From positions 496,001 to 560,000 of the forward strand of contig JAQTQB010000002.1 in NCBI GenBank assembly GCA_028712475.1: 64,000 bases of DNA, read 5' to 3'. Both the position numbers and the translations under genes were made by a program. The notes below the pieces were generated by a model that did no database searches, was not told the origin of the DNA, and worked only from the letters and a program-made list of their open reading frames with translations. This DNA comes from Verrucomicrobiales bacterium (GTDB lineage Bacteria > Verrucomicrobiota > Verrucomicrobiia > Limisphaerales > UBA11358). Below, piece by piece: positions 53,398 to 62,039 of the stretch. The stretch's first letter is position 1, and every line of letters starts with the position of its first letter.

Positions 53398-55764
53398 CTA
53401 AGGCCCCAGTTGAACCTGGTAGAACTCCCAGCCCTTGCCGCTGGGCGGCGGCACGAAGAGAAAAGGCGTGACCGGCGAGGACAAGGTGAAAACGGGAGTC
53501 CAATCGAGAAGATTGGTTGACGCCGAGAAGGTGTAGTCGGGGCCGACGTCACCGGTAACCCACGAGCGGAAGACACCGTTGGTGAAAACCAAACTGGTGA
53601 ACACCGGCCGCGCCGGCGGCACAACCGTGACGGTGAAGGTTTGGGTGGCACTTAGGCTGGGGCTGCCGCTGTCCGAGACGATCACGGCGAGGAGATTGGT
53701 CGAACTGGCCTGGGCCATCGTGGGACGCCAACTGAATATGCCGCTGGCGGGGTCAATAATGGCGCCCGCTGGCGGGGCAGGAGACGGCAGCAGGCTGTAG
53801 ATGACCGGCGGGAACAAGGCGTTGGTGTTGCTGAATGAGTTGGTGATTGTCAGGGTCGTCCCGGCGATGATGGTCCGGTTGGAAATCGCTGCCAGCACGG
53901 GAGCCAGGTTGGTCGCCTGCCAGGTGCCGGGGAAGGAGAAGTAAACGGGGCCATTGGTTTCGTAAACGGTATAGGCCAGGCGATTGGTCCAATCCAGAAG
54001 TGTCAGCGGTGATCCCAGATAATTCATCGCTGTAACATTGGTCGGCACGGTGACCGTATATTGCCCGTTGGCAGTGGAAGACCAGAGGGCCACGACCAAA
54101 TTGGTGCGGCCGTCAAAACGCAGAATGCGCAAGCCGGAAGTGGCCCCGGAAATGAACCCGCTGAACCGGCGGTCGCCGGCAATGGAAGCGATGGTTTTGA
54201 CGGCTCGCATTGCAGGTTTATCCGAATAGTCGTTGGCGAGAAGGCCGAAGTTCTGTTCCTTTTCGTTTGGATCCGTGCCGTCATCGCGCAAGTCATAATA
54301 GGTGACGAGCGGGAGGCCGGTGGCCGCCGCGCAGAGGAATTCGCGCGCGACCATCACCGCCTGACGCTTGCGGGCACCAGCCGAGTGTCCGTCGCCGTAG
54401 GATGCGGAAGAGAAGCCCCACTCGGTGTCCCAGACCGGCGGAGCATTGGAGAGGTGCTGGCTGACGATGTCGCGGAGCATGATCAGGCGATCCGAGAGTT
54501 TCTCGGGCGGGTTTGCGTCGTAAGGATGAATGCCCACGCCATCGGCTCCCGCGCCGCCACCGAGACCCAGATACGAATCGGCGAAGCTGAAGTCGAACCA
54601 GGCCAGGCCACCGGTGATCACGCGGGCGGCGGGATCGCCCATGTGGACGCGGCGAATGCCTTCCTTGGCCAGAGCCGCGTATTGGGCGGTGCTGGGCGCG
54701 GGGGGCCAGAAAAGAGAGATATCCGGTTCATTCCAGACCTCGAAGCAAGTGCCGCTGCCGGCGAAATGGCTGGCAGCCGCCTGGGCGAAATTGCCAAATG
54801 CCTGGATGGCGGCGGCATTGGTGGGGGGCGAATGCGAATTGCCGGGATCGGTGTAGAGCGGGTTCCCGTAGTCCAGAATCAGCACCGCTTTCATGCCGCG
54901 AGTTTGCAGCGCATTCACCAACCCATCGTAAGCGGCCCAGTTGTAAACGTTGGGGGTTGTCTCGATTCCGTCCCAGAACATGTCCGTCCGCACCCATGAA
55001 AAACCGGCGGCGCGGGCCGCATCCAGAGCCTGGTTGTCGCTGGTGAAGTGGACGGCAACGCCCAGCCGGGGGAGCATGGCGGCGCTGCCTGGAGGGCTGG
55101 GTATGAGGGTTTGGGTGGCCGGATCCAGATTGAACACGGTTGAATTGACGGCAATGACGTCGTCAAAATCAATCGCCCCGACAGCGCCCGGCAGGGGAGG
55201 GTCGCCGGCAAGAATTGAAAGGCTGCTGATCGGGAAATGAACCACGCCATCGTTGAGACCGCTCCACCACATGTTCGGTGTGTTGAGTGCAACGACCTGC
55301 TGATACCAGGCATTCGGATCAAGGTTTTCCAAAGGCCGGAAGAGTGTGTATTGCAAGGTCTGCCCGGAAGCGTCAACGACACGCAGGCTGACCGTGATGT
55401 TGGGCGGCGACTTCACCCAGAAGCTGATGGCCGGCGTTGTCAGAGGCGTCGGAAGCGTCAGGCTGGCCTTGACGTATGCGCCACCCTGGGAAAAATTATA
55501 CGCCAGATGGGCGCCCTGCCCCGAATGCCCCGCGCCAATTGAAAGTGAGCCGGTGGCCCCGGGAAACTCTGCTCCGTTGCCAAACTGCCACGGGGCGGGG
55601 GCGGCCCGTTCAAAGCTGTCAATGAGCGTATCGGCGGTGGCGGAGCCGAGGCTGGCGGCAAGCAAAAGACAGGCGCACCAGAGCGAAAGGCTGTTTGTGT
55701 TTGATCTTGAAGACATCATTGTAAAACTGGCAGTGGATTGTTTTTTGACGCGTCGCCCCTTCAT
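53398..55764 (-). CDS. Secreted clan GH-A glycosidase with N-terminal carbohydrate-binding and Ig-like domains
   Basis: 788 residues from ATG 55764; the open frame extends to 55965 but that part reads through the promoter element. Signal peptide SLSLWCACLLLAASLGSATA. N-terminal galactose-binding/CBM-like sandwich (about 50-200), then a barrel with FSWVRTDMFWDGIE, acid/base Glu in CFEVWNEPDISLFWPP and nucleophile Glu in PVWDTEWGFSS (GH39/GH5-like). A putative Ig/cadherin-like segment and a C-terminal domain ending WEFYQVQLGP follow. Likely cell-surface glycan hydrolysis; the substrate is unknown. Confidence 0.85.
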   Translation of the reverse strand: MKGRRVKKQSTASFTMMSSRSNTNSLSLWCACLLLAASLGSATADTLIDSFERAAPAPWQFGNGAEFPGATGSLSIGAGHSGQGAHLAYNFSQGGAYVKASLTLPTPLTTPAISFWVKSPPNITVSLRVVDASGQTLQYTLFRPLENLDPNAWYQQVVALNTPNMWWSGLNDGVVHFPISSLSILAGDPPLPGAVGAIDFDDVIAVNSTVFNLDPATQTLIPSPPGSAAMLPRLGVAVHFTSDNQALDAARAAGFSWVRTDMFWDGIETTPNVYNWAAYDGLVNALQTRGMKAVLILDYGNPLYTDPGNSHSPPTNAAAIQAFGNFAQAAASHFAGSGTCFEVWNEPDISLFWPPAPSTAQYAALAKEGIRRVHMGDPAARVITGGLAWFDFSFADSYLGLGGGAGADGVGIHPYDANPPEKLSDRLIMLRDIVSQHLSNAPPVWDTEWGFSSASYGDGHSAGARKRQAVMVAREFLCAAATGLPLVTYYDLRDDGTDPNEKEQNFGLLANDYSDKPAMRAVKTIASIAGDRRFSGFISGATSGLRILRFDGRTNLVVALWSSTANGQYTVTVPTNVTAMNYLGSPLTLLDWTNRLAYTVYETNGPVYFSFPGTWQATNLAPVLAAISNRTIIAGTTLTITNSFSNTNALFPPVIYSLLPSPAPPAGAIIDPASGIFSWRPTMAQASSTNLLAVIVSDSGSPSLSATQTFTVTVVPPARPVFTSLVFTNGVFRSWVTGDVGPDYTFSASTNLLDWTPVFTLSSPVTPFLFVPPPSGKGWEFYQVQLGP

Positions 55765-55839
55765 GTTCGGATTTTCATATGTCTTTGTTGGATTCTTGGG
55801 GCTGTTGCAGCCGTGATTATGTAAAAAAACCGCCGACCC

Positions 55840-55886
55840 GTCACATGATCTTTGGTAGCAATCCCGAACACCACCAAGGTAACACA
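55840..55886 (-). promoter_or_regulatory. Shared upstream element, copy 3 (GH-A glycosidase)
   Basis: Minus strand: distal TGTTACC, proximal TGCTACCAAAGATCATGTGAC, 24 bases apart; an ACATAATC box lies about 55813-55820. It is the most divergent copy in the spacer, while both TGxTACC units stay intact. Confidence 0.75.
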
Positions 55887-56041
55887 ACGGTTCCGTCTTG
55901 TGAATCATGTCAGGGTCGGTTCCCGCAACCGGTAATGACCAGCCGTGAACCAGTTCGGCCCACAAAATAAGACGAGGCGGCGCAGGCCAGCCGAACCTTG
56001 GCTCGCCGCGCCGCCGGAAAGATCCGTGTGGTGGATGTCAA

Positions 56042-56815
56042 TCAACCCTTGCGGGAAATCGCGGATCCGTTTTTGCGAACGACGAAAAACATTCCCGCCA
56101 AACCCATGATGACGAGCACTCCAACTTGAGGTTCCGGAACTGCAGCTACAGTATATTCCAAGTTCACGGAATAAAACACATCAGGAACCCCGGCGACGTT
56201 GACTGGTTCGGCGAAAGCTGTTGTAAATGAACGCATCAAATTTGGATTGTCACCGAGAGTTCCAATTGTGAAATCTGGGGAAAAAGTCACTCCCGGCGTG
56301 GCACTACCCGAGCCGACCCATTCATCAGCATTCGCATGGACACCACCGCCGTTGAAGAATTGCGCCCCTATGGTGTAGGTTTGACCGGCAAGCAACGTAA
56401 CAGGCGCGTTCAAGGTGACATAGCGCCATTCGCCTGCGCCAAAGGGGGCGGCAGTTCCCGCAGGCATTGTCGCCGAAGCGATCAGAGTGCCGGCACTCCA
56501 GATTCCCATATCGTGAGTTGAAACAAAGCCGTCCAACCACCAGTCCCATATACCCATCCCGGTTACGTATAAATCGCTGGAGCCAACTGTAATACGCGTG
56601 CCAAGGGTCTCATTTTCCCAATTTGTGTTGAAAACCTGGAGCCCGCCGGTTATCCCCATCATTTCCGCCGCATTTGCCTTGGGGGCCGACAAGCCAGCCA
56701 GTGCCAGGCAGGAAACGGCGGCTATAACCGCCCTGTTCACAGATCGGGCGCGAAGCAGCAGCGTGGAGGCGTGATTAATCAACGTCAGGCAGGAAGGAAT
56801 GGTTTTGTGGTTCAT
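56042..56815 (-). CDS. PEP-CTERM sorted surface protein with DUF4082-like domain
   Basis: 257 residues from ATG 56815 (MNHKTIPS). The frame opens at 56917, but the extra N-terminus differs between paralogues mainly by amino-acid-changing substitutions. Signal peptide AVIAAVSCLALAGLSAPKANA. The central domain (NTNWENETLGTRITVGSSDLYVTGMGIWD; VTLLAGQTYTIGAQFF) is DUF4082-like. The C-terminus AAVPEPQVGVLVIMGLAGMFFVVRKNGSA is a PEP-CTERM exosortase signal (VPEP, helix, basic tail). No exosortase gene is in the window. Confidence 0.85.
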   Translation of the reverse strand: MNHKTIPSCLTLINHASTLLLRARSVNRAVIAAVSCLALAGLSAPKANAAEMMGITGGLQVFNTNWENETLGTRITVGSSDLYVTGMGIWDWWLDGFVSTHDMGIWSAGTLIASATMPAGTAAPFGAGEWRYVTLNAPVTLLAGQTYTIGAQFFNGGGVHANADEWVGSGSATPGVTFSPDFTIGTLGDNPNLMRSFTTAFAEPVNVAGVPDVFYSVNLEYTVAAVPEPQVGVLVIMGLAGMFFVVRKNGSAISRKG

Positions 56816-56946
56816 GTTACGTTCTTGTTGAGGTTGCTGGAAAACGAAATCTTCGGTTCCCTTTTCAATTGCAATCTGATTTTTCATAATGTTGTTTTGA
56901 ATTTTGGGGCTGTTCATTTACGAATATGCGAGAAACTGCCGGACGT

Positions 56947-56992
56947 GTCACCTGATCTTTGGTAGCACTCCTAATGCTGCTTAAGTGGCACA
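56947..56992 (-). promoter_or_regulatory. Shared upstream element, copy 4 (PEP-CTERM protein)
   Basis: Minus strand: distal TGCCACTTAAGCAGCATTAG, proximal GTGCTACCAAAGATCAGGTGAC; a GCATATTC box lies at 56922-56929. Confidence 0.78.
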
Positions 56993-57142
56993 AACCGGTT
57001 CCGCCACGCCACACCTCGCGCCCGCCTTCATCGCAAATTCGGCATTTAGCTTGTCATGCATTTTGATGACTCCCAATCCGTGCATGCAAAAAGGGCGCCG
57101 CTTGTGGCGGCACCCTGTGAATTAATTCAATTCAGCGTGGTT

Positions 57143-58897
57143 CTACGGATTTACCGTAACATCCGCGCTAAGGCTCGAAGTCTTCGCCGGGTCAGTCACG
57201 TCACTGGCAATAACGTTGAATGAACCACTATCATAGAAGGTCACTTCTTGTGTGGAGGTGCCGTTTGACAGGCTGAAATCAGCCGGTAACAAAGGGGAGC
57301 CATAGTAGGCTGTGAGGTTGATTGTGTCGGTCACCGAACTGACTACATTCCAGTTCTGATCGCAGGCATTTATGACAACATTGAATGGTATGCCGCTGAT
57401 CTGCGCAACCGGCACGCCGGTCTTGCCGCCCGGGGTGTTGGGAGCCGCAGTTTCGCCAGGAAGCAAAACCTGAAGCTGGTTGGCGAAGTGCTTGATCAGG
57501 CGGAAATAGGTGTGGGGATTGGACAAGTCGGCCTGCGTCAGCACAATCCTCTTTGTGTCGCCGACAACCACGGCATTGTTGATCAGCGATGAACTGGACC
57601 AGCTCGTCAGATTCGAACTCGTTTGGAGTTCTGAAAACCCGGCATCCGGAAGGGTCCACGACAGGAAGAATTCATTCGGCCCATTCTTCGTCAGACTCAT
57701 TATAGGCGGGGGAGGTGGCGGAACATACCTAAAGTTCAAGGCGTAACTCGTTAATCCGGAACCACCAAAGTCGTCCGGGCCGACGAAAGCTCCATTGTTT
57801 TTGTAAACATGCACCGGCCTATCCTGCGGGGCCGCAGCGAAGGCATAAGTCCAATTCGTCGAGACATCGGGCGGTGTCGGCCCATACATCCACTTATCTC
57901 CATCGTCTGTTGCGGTGGATGCCCCTAAAAAGTATTTCTGGCCGGCTGTCAGCGTAATCGGTGTTGCCAGCGTGGCAAAGCGCCACTCGTCAATCAATGG
58001 ATTGACTGCGCCCGCAGATATCGTCACCGAGCCAAGCAGCGTCCTTGGGCCGTCGTCCGCAAAAATCCCAACCGTATGGGGGACGACAAAGCCGTCCCGC
58101 CCAAAATCATTAAAACCCAATTCAGTGACTGTTATGTCATCGACCCCGATCTGGATATACGCACCAATGGTGCCATTGACCCAATTCTGGGCGTCATTAT
58201 ACGCGCTATCATATCCTCCCGATAACATCATCGCTGTGGCCGCCTTGGGAGTAAATTGCATGTTTAGGGCGTAACTCGATAATCCGGCGCCACCAAAGTC
58301 GTCCGGGCCGACGAAAGCTCCGTTGTTTTTGTAAACATGCACCGGACGGTCTTGCGCGGCTGAAGCGAAGGCATAAGTCCAATTCGTCGAGACATCGGGC
58401 GGTGTCGGCCCATACATCCATTTATCTCCATCGTCTGTTGCGGTGGATGCCCCTAATAAGTATTTCTGGCCGGCTGTCAGCGTAATCGGTGTTGCCAGCG
58501 TGGCAAAGCGCCACTCGCCAACCAATGGATCGGCTGTGCCCGCAGATAGCGTCACCGAGCCAAGCAGCGTCCTTGGGATGTCGTCCGCAAAAATTCCAAC
58601 CGTATGGGGGACGACAAAGCCGTCCTGCCCAAAATCATCAAAACCCAAGGCGGTGACTGTTATATCATTGGTGCCAACCTGGATATACGCACCAATGGTG
58701 CCATTGACCCAATTCTGGGCGTCATTATACGCGCTATCATACCCTCCCGTTAACATCTGGTCTGCGTCTGCCGTGGAAATCAACAAACTGGCAACTGCCA
58801 GCAACGAGACGGCGGCGATAATTGATCGGGCACGAAACAGCAGCGTGGAGACGTGATTAATCAACGTCAGACGGGAGGGAATAGTTTTGTGGTTCAT
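57143..58897 (-). CDS. Secreted protein with two tandem DUF4082-like repeats
   Basis: 584 residues from ATG 58897 (GGAAAG about six bases upstream); the frame opens at 59029. Signal peptide SIIAAVSLLAVASLLISTADA. Two ~176-residue repeats begin MLTGGYDSAYNDAQNWVNGTIGAYIQ and MLSGGYDSAYNDAQNWVNGTIGAYIQ. A region with FSELQTSSNLTSWSSSSLI and TYFRLIKH follows, then a C-terminal Ig-like domain (VINACDQNWNVVSSVTDTINLTAY; ADVTVNP). Unlike its paralogue it lacks a PEP-CTERM tail, so it is probably released or held by its C-terminal domain. Confidence 0.82.
   Translation of the reverse strand: MNHKTIPSRLTLINHVSTLLFRARSIIAAVSLLAVASLLISTADADQMLTGGYDSAYNDAQNWVNGTIGAYIQVGTNDITVTALGFDDFGQDGFVVPHTVGIFADDIPRTLLGSVTLSAGTADPLVGEWRFATLATPITLTAGQKYLLGASTATDDGDKWMYGPTPPDVSTNWTYAFASAAQDRPVHVYKNNGAFVGPDDFGGAGLSSYALNMQFTPKAATAMMLSGGYDSAYNDAQNWVNGTIGAYIQIGVDDITVTELGFNDFGRDGFVVPHTVGIFADDGPRTLLGSVTISAGAVNPLIDEWRFATLATPITLTAGQKYFLGASTATDDGDKWMYGPTPPDVSTNWTYAFAAAPQDRPVHVYKNNGAFVGPDDFGGSGLTSYALNFRYVPPPPPPIMSLTKNGPNEFFLSWTLPDAGFSELQTSSNLTSWSSSSLINNAVVVGDTKRIVLTQADLSNPHTYFRLIKHFANQLQVLLPGETAAPNTPGGKTGVPVAQISGIPFNVVINACDQNWNVVSSVTDTINLTAYYGSPLLPADFSLSNGTSTQEVTFYDSGSFNVIASDVTDPAKTSSLSADVTVNP
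57741..58268. repeat. Internal 528-bp tandem repeat, unit A
   Basis: Compared with 58269 onward, this unit is nearly identical at nucleotide level over about 500 bases (for example gtcgtccgggccgacgaaag in both). The period is 528 bases, an exact multiple of three, so the reading frame is kept. Confidence 0.82.
58269..58770. repeat. Internal 528-bp tandem repeat, unit B
   Basis: Second unit of the in-frame duplication. Differences from unit A are scattered single bases, pointing to a recent event or ongoing gene conversion. Confidence 0.8.
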
Positions 58898-59029
58898 ATT
58901 ACTTTCCAGTTGAGGTTGCTGGAAAACGAAATCTTCGGTTCCCTTTTCAATTGCAATCTGATTTTTCATAATGTTGTTTTGGATTTTGGGGCTGTCAATA
59001 TCACGAATATGCGAGAAACTGCCGGGCAT

Positions 59030-59075
59030 GTCATCTGATCTTTGGTAGCAATCCTAATGCTGCTTAGGTAGCACA
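59030..59075 (-). promoter_or_regulatory. Shared upstream element, copy 5 (tandem-repeat protein)
   Basis: Minus strand: distal TGTGCTACCTAAGCAGCATT, proximal TGCTACCAAAGATCAGATGAC; a GCATATTC box follows about 16-18 bases downstream. Confidence 0.8.
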
Positions 59076-59304
59076 ACCGGTTCCGCCACGCCACACCTCG
59101 CGCCCGCCTTCATCGCAAATTCCGGTATTTGGTTTGTAACTCCATCGGCGGATTCACGCCCGCAAGTTCAATGGAAAACCATGCCCACCGTAAGCGATTG
59201 CGCCTGGTAACTGACCAACAGTTACCAGGCGCATGACCTGTCTTTCCCAGCACCCCAGTTTTGCTGCGAGACGCTCAAACGCGTTCCGCATCAAAGCCCT
59301 GACC

Positions 59305-60462
59305 TCAATACAAAAACACTTGCCGATAGAACTGGCTGGTGGATATCGGCAGAGTGGGGTCAGTAATATATTGCGGCCACACCGTCAGCGTGTTCGTGCT
59401 GAACGGAGTCCAGGGTCCGGTAACAGTGGGAGCGCGATCCACCTCGTAGGTGTTGCCAATCGTGCCATAAAGGACGACGGTTGGGAATACGTTGAGGCCA
59501 TTGATCGCGAGCGGAACCGTCACGCTAAAGATCGAGCCGGTCACATTCGAAACTTGAACCTGGTATTGTCCGACATCATTGGTTGAAGCACCCGTAATGG
59601 TGAGCGTCGCGGTGGTCGCGCCGGAGAACTCGCCGCCGTTGACGACGGTGTTGCCGTTGCGCGTCCATACATAGGTGACCCCCGCCGCGTTGGAGACGCC
59701 AACGGTGAAATGCGTGGTTCCGCCTTGCGCAACTGTCGTGGCGCTCGGTTGGTTGGTGATGACCGGCGAGCCGGGAGGTGCCAGGACATCATACTTGATG
59801 TTAACGGAATAAAGCACATCGCTGCCCCCGGCGGGGTTGACTGGTTCGGTCGGCCACGTTGTCGAAAAAGCGCGCATCAAATTCGGATTTACACCAAAAT
59901 CCGCAGTTGCGAAATTTGTGGAAAAAATCAATCCCGGCGTGACACTAGCCGAACCGACCCATTCATCAGCATTCGCATGGACACCGCCGCCGTTGAAGAA
60001 TTGCGCCCCGATTGTGTAGGTTTGACCGGCAAGCAGCGTAACAGGCGCGGGCAAGGTGACCCAGCGCCATTCGTAAACTCCGTCAAACTGGGCGACAGTT
60101 CCCGCAGGCATTGTCACCGAGGCGATCAGCACGCCATTACTCCAGATTCCCATTTCATGACTTGTAACGAAGCCGTCCAACCAAACATCCCACAGGCCCA
60201 TCCCGGTTACGGATAAATCATTGGATCCAACTGTGATAAGCGTTCCGAAGGTCTCATCTTCAAAATTTGCGAAGTAAACCGAGGCACCGCCGGGATTGGT
60301 TACCCACTCCTCCGCCGCGTTTGCCTTGAAAGCCGACAAGCCGGACAGTGCCAGGCAGGAAACGGCGGCTATAACCGCCCTGTTCACAGATCGGGCGCGA
60401 AGCAGCAGCGTGGCGGCGTGATTAATTAACGCCAGGCAGGAAGGTATAATTTTGTGGTTCAT
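59305..60462 (-). CDS. Secreted DUF4082-like protein with Ig-like domain
   Basis: 385 residues from ATG 60462; the frame opens at 60564. Signal peptide AVIAAVSCLALSGLSAFKANA. The first ~220 residues closely match the PEP-CTERM paralogue (FANFEDETFGTLITVGSNDLSVTGMGLWD; LLAGQTYTIGAQFFNGGGVHANADEWVGS). Here the PEP-CTERM tail is replaced by an Ig-like domain (ITNQPSATTVAQGGTTHFTV; ATLTITGASTNDVGQYQVQVSN) and a C-terminal domain ending STSQFYRQVFLY. Same body, different tail from the 56042 gene, so a domain swap. Confidence 0.83.
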   Translation of the reverse strand: MNHKIIPSCLALINHAATLLLRARSVNRAVIAAVSCLALSGLSAFKANAAEEWVTNPGGASVYFANFEDETFGTLITVGSNDLSVTGMGLWDVWLDGFVTSHEMGIWSNGVLIASVTMPAGTVAQFDGVYEWRWVTLPAPVTLLAGQTYTIGAQFFNGGGVHANADEWVGSASVTPGLIFSTNFATADFGVNPNLMRAFSTTWPTEPVNPAGGSDVLYSVNIKYDVLAPPGSPVITNQPSATTVAQGGTTHFTVGVSNAAGVTYVWTRNGNTVVNGGEFSGATTATLTITGASTNDVGQYQVQVSNVTGSIFSVTVPLAINGLNVFPTVVLYGTIGNTYEVDRAPTVTGPWTPFSTNTLTVWPQYITDPTLPISTSQFYRQVFLY

Positions 60463-60593
60463 AGTATTTTCAGGTTGGGGTTGCTGGGAAACGAAATCTC
60501 CGGTTCCCTTTTCAATTGCACTTTGATTGTTCATAATGTTGCTTTGGATTTTGGGGCTGTTCATTTACGAATATGCGAAAAACTGCCGGACAT

Positions 60594-60639
60594 GTCACCT
60601 GATCTTTGGTAGCACTCCTAATGCTACTTAGGTAGCATT
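60594..60639 (-). promoter_or_regulatory. Shared upstream element, copy 6 (DUF4082/Ig protein)
   Basis: Minus strand: distal ATGCTACCTAAGTAGCATTA, proximal GTGCTACCAAAGATCAGGTGAC; a GCATATTC box lies at about 60569-60576. The element begins only 15 bases after the next upstream gene's stop. Confidence 0.8.
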
Positions 60640-60654
60640 AATGGCATTTTTTTG

Positions 60655-61998
60655 TTACTCTTTAATAGATATCGTTACGTTCACTCCTGCACTGGTTGTT
60701 GTATTTCCTGCCGCATCGCGTGCAACTGCAGTTATGGAGTGCGATCCGTTTGTTAGTTTGGCAGTGTTCCACACAATCGAATACGGAGGATTGGCATCCT
60801 CCGCTCCGAGGTTAACGCCATCCAATTTGAATTGAACACCAGCAACACCTGCATTATCAGAAGCGTTGGCGCTTAAAGTTACGGAAGACATGGAAATGGT
60901 TGCGCTGTTCGCAGGTGCAGTGATGGAAACAACGGGGGCTTGAACGTCGAACGTCCTGACCGCGGAACCTGCAATAATTTGTTTATAGACTTCAAATGAA
61001 GGCTTTGGCGAGGTGAAATTGTAAACCAAGCCCATGTTTTGCTCAAAGCCGACAGCGGCGGGTTCATCAAGCAATTCGTAAATGATATAAGCGCTGATAT
61101 TCGGATTGGCGTGCATGCCTTTTAGAGTTTTGGAAATATAGTCTGCCTGTGTGGTTTCATTCCCACCCGTGCTTCCTTCCCATCTGTTTCCTTCCGTAAC
61201 CCAAAGGGGCTTGTGAAATTGCGTTTTAAGATATTCAGGAAGATTCATTCCCTTAACGTTTATCACATCGCCCCAATACCAATCTATGCCCAAGATATCG
61301 AAGTTGATTCCGTCATCTACAAGCCGTTGGATGAAGCCATAGTGAAGCCAGGTAAAATTAACGATGGTTTTGGCGTTCGGGTCGCCCGCTTTGATTCCGT
61401 CAATTAATCCTTTTATCTCGGTTTTTGCCTGTGCATATTTTACATCATCAAATTCGGTTGGAAGTTGACCATCCGCGATTGTTGCTTTTCCTGTCCAAAC
61501 ATCCCGTTCATTGGAAACCTGATAGTAACGTATCTTGCCGGCATATTTTTTCGCAAATGCGAACCCCTCATTATAGGACGCAGTATAATCGCCAGGAGTC
61601 CCAAATAGTATTGCTATCAGTTTAATATCTCTTGATTGAGCCGCCGGGAGTAATCTGTCAGTTAGATCATAATATTTTGTGCCCAGATCAACCCGGTATA
61701 ACCCTGCACCCGCCTGCTGCACCAAATCAAGTGTGGGAACTACGTTGGTTGCATATGGTCCCCATGGGTGACCCGCGAATCCGAAGAAGGGATTGGCAGC
61801 AAAACCTAATTGAGAACTAAACATGAAATATGCAACAAAAGCATACGTTGCGGCCTTGCCTCGTTTTGGTGGACAGGTGTTCCCGAGACGCCGCATGGCC
61901 GGGACGGTTCCTTCAAGCACGAGTTTCGCGGCGGTGCAGCACTTCTGGAGCATTGTTGAATTGCGCCCGGAATCCGGGAAGACATGAGGGGTTTTCAT
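60655..61998 (-). CDS. Secreted clan GH-A glycosidase with bacterial Ig-like domain
   Basis: 447 residues from ATG 61998; Met35 at 61896 would place the signal sequence (ATYAFVAYFMFSSQLGFA) nearer the N-terminus. Barrel features: FGFAGHPWGPYA, YYQVSNERDVW (acid/base Glu), ILGIDWYWGD and KPLWVTEGNRWEGS (nucleophile Glu). The C-terminal ~90 residues form an Ig-like domain (VSITAPANSATISMSSVTLSANASDNAGVAGVQF; SHSITAVARDAAGN). No shared promoter element precedes it; it lies 41 bases after the 62040 gene and is probably in one operon with it. Confidence 0.84.
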   Translation of the reverse strand: MKTPHVFPDSGRNSTMLQKCCTAAKLVLEGTVPAMRRLGNTCPPKRGKAATYAFVAYFMFSSQLGFAANPFFGFAGHPWGPYATNVVPTLDLVQQAGAGLYRVDLGTKYYDLTDRLLPAAQSRDIKLIAILFGTPGDYTASYNEGFAFAKKYAGKIRYYQVSNERDVWTGKATIADGQLPTEFDDVKYAQAKTEIKGLIDGIKAGDPNAKTIVNFTWLHYGFIQRLVDDGINFDILGIDWYWGDVINVKGMNLPEYLKTQFHKPLWVTEGNRWEGSTGGNETTQADYISKTLKGMHANPNISAYIIYELLDEPAAVGFEQNMGLVYNFTSPKPSFEVYKQIIAGSAVRTFDVQAPVVSITAPANSATISMSSVTLSANASDNAGVAGVQFKLDGVNLGAEDANPPYSIVWNTAKLTNGSHSITAVARDAAGNTTTSAGVNVTISIKE

Positions 61999-62039
61999 AA
62001 TTATCGGTTATTTTCGAATACGTTAATTACCGGGATCCA

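Noticed and set aside
55765-55965. Longer N-terminus for the 53398 glycosidase
   Set aside because: The added residues translate the shared promoter element and precede a normal signal peptide start at 55764.
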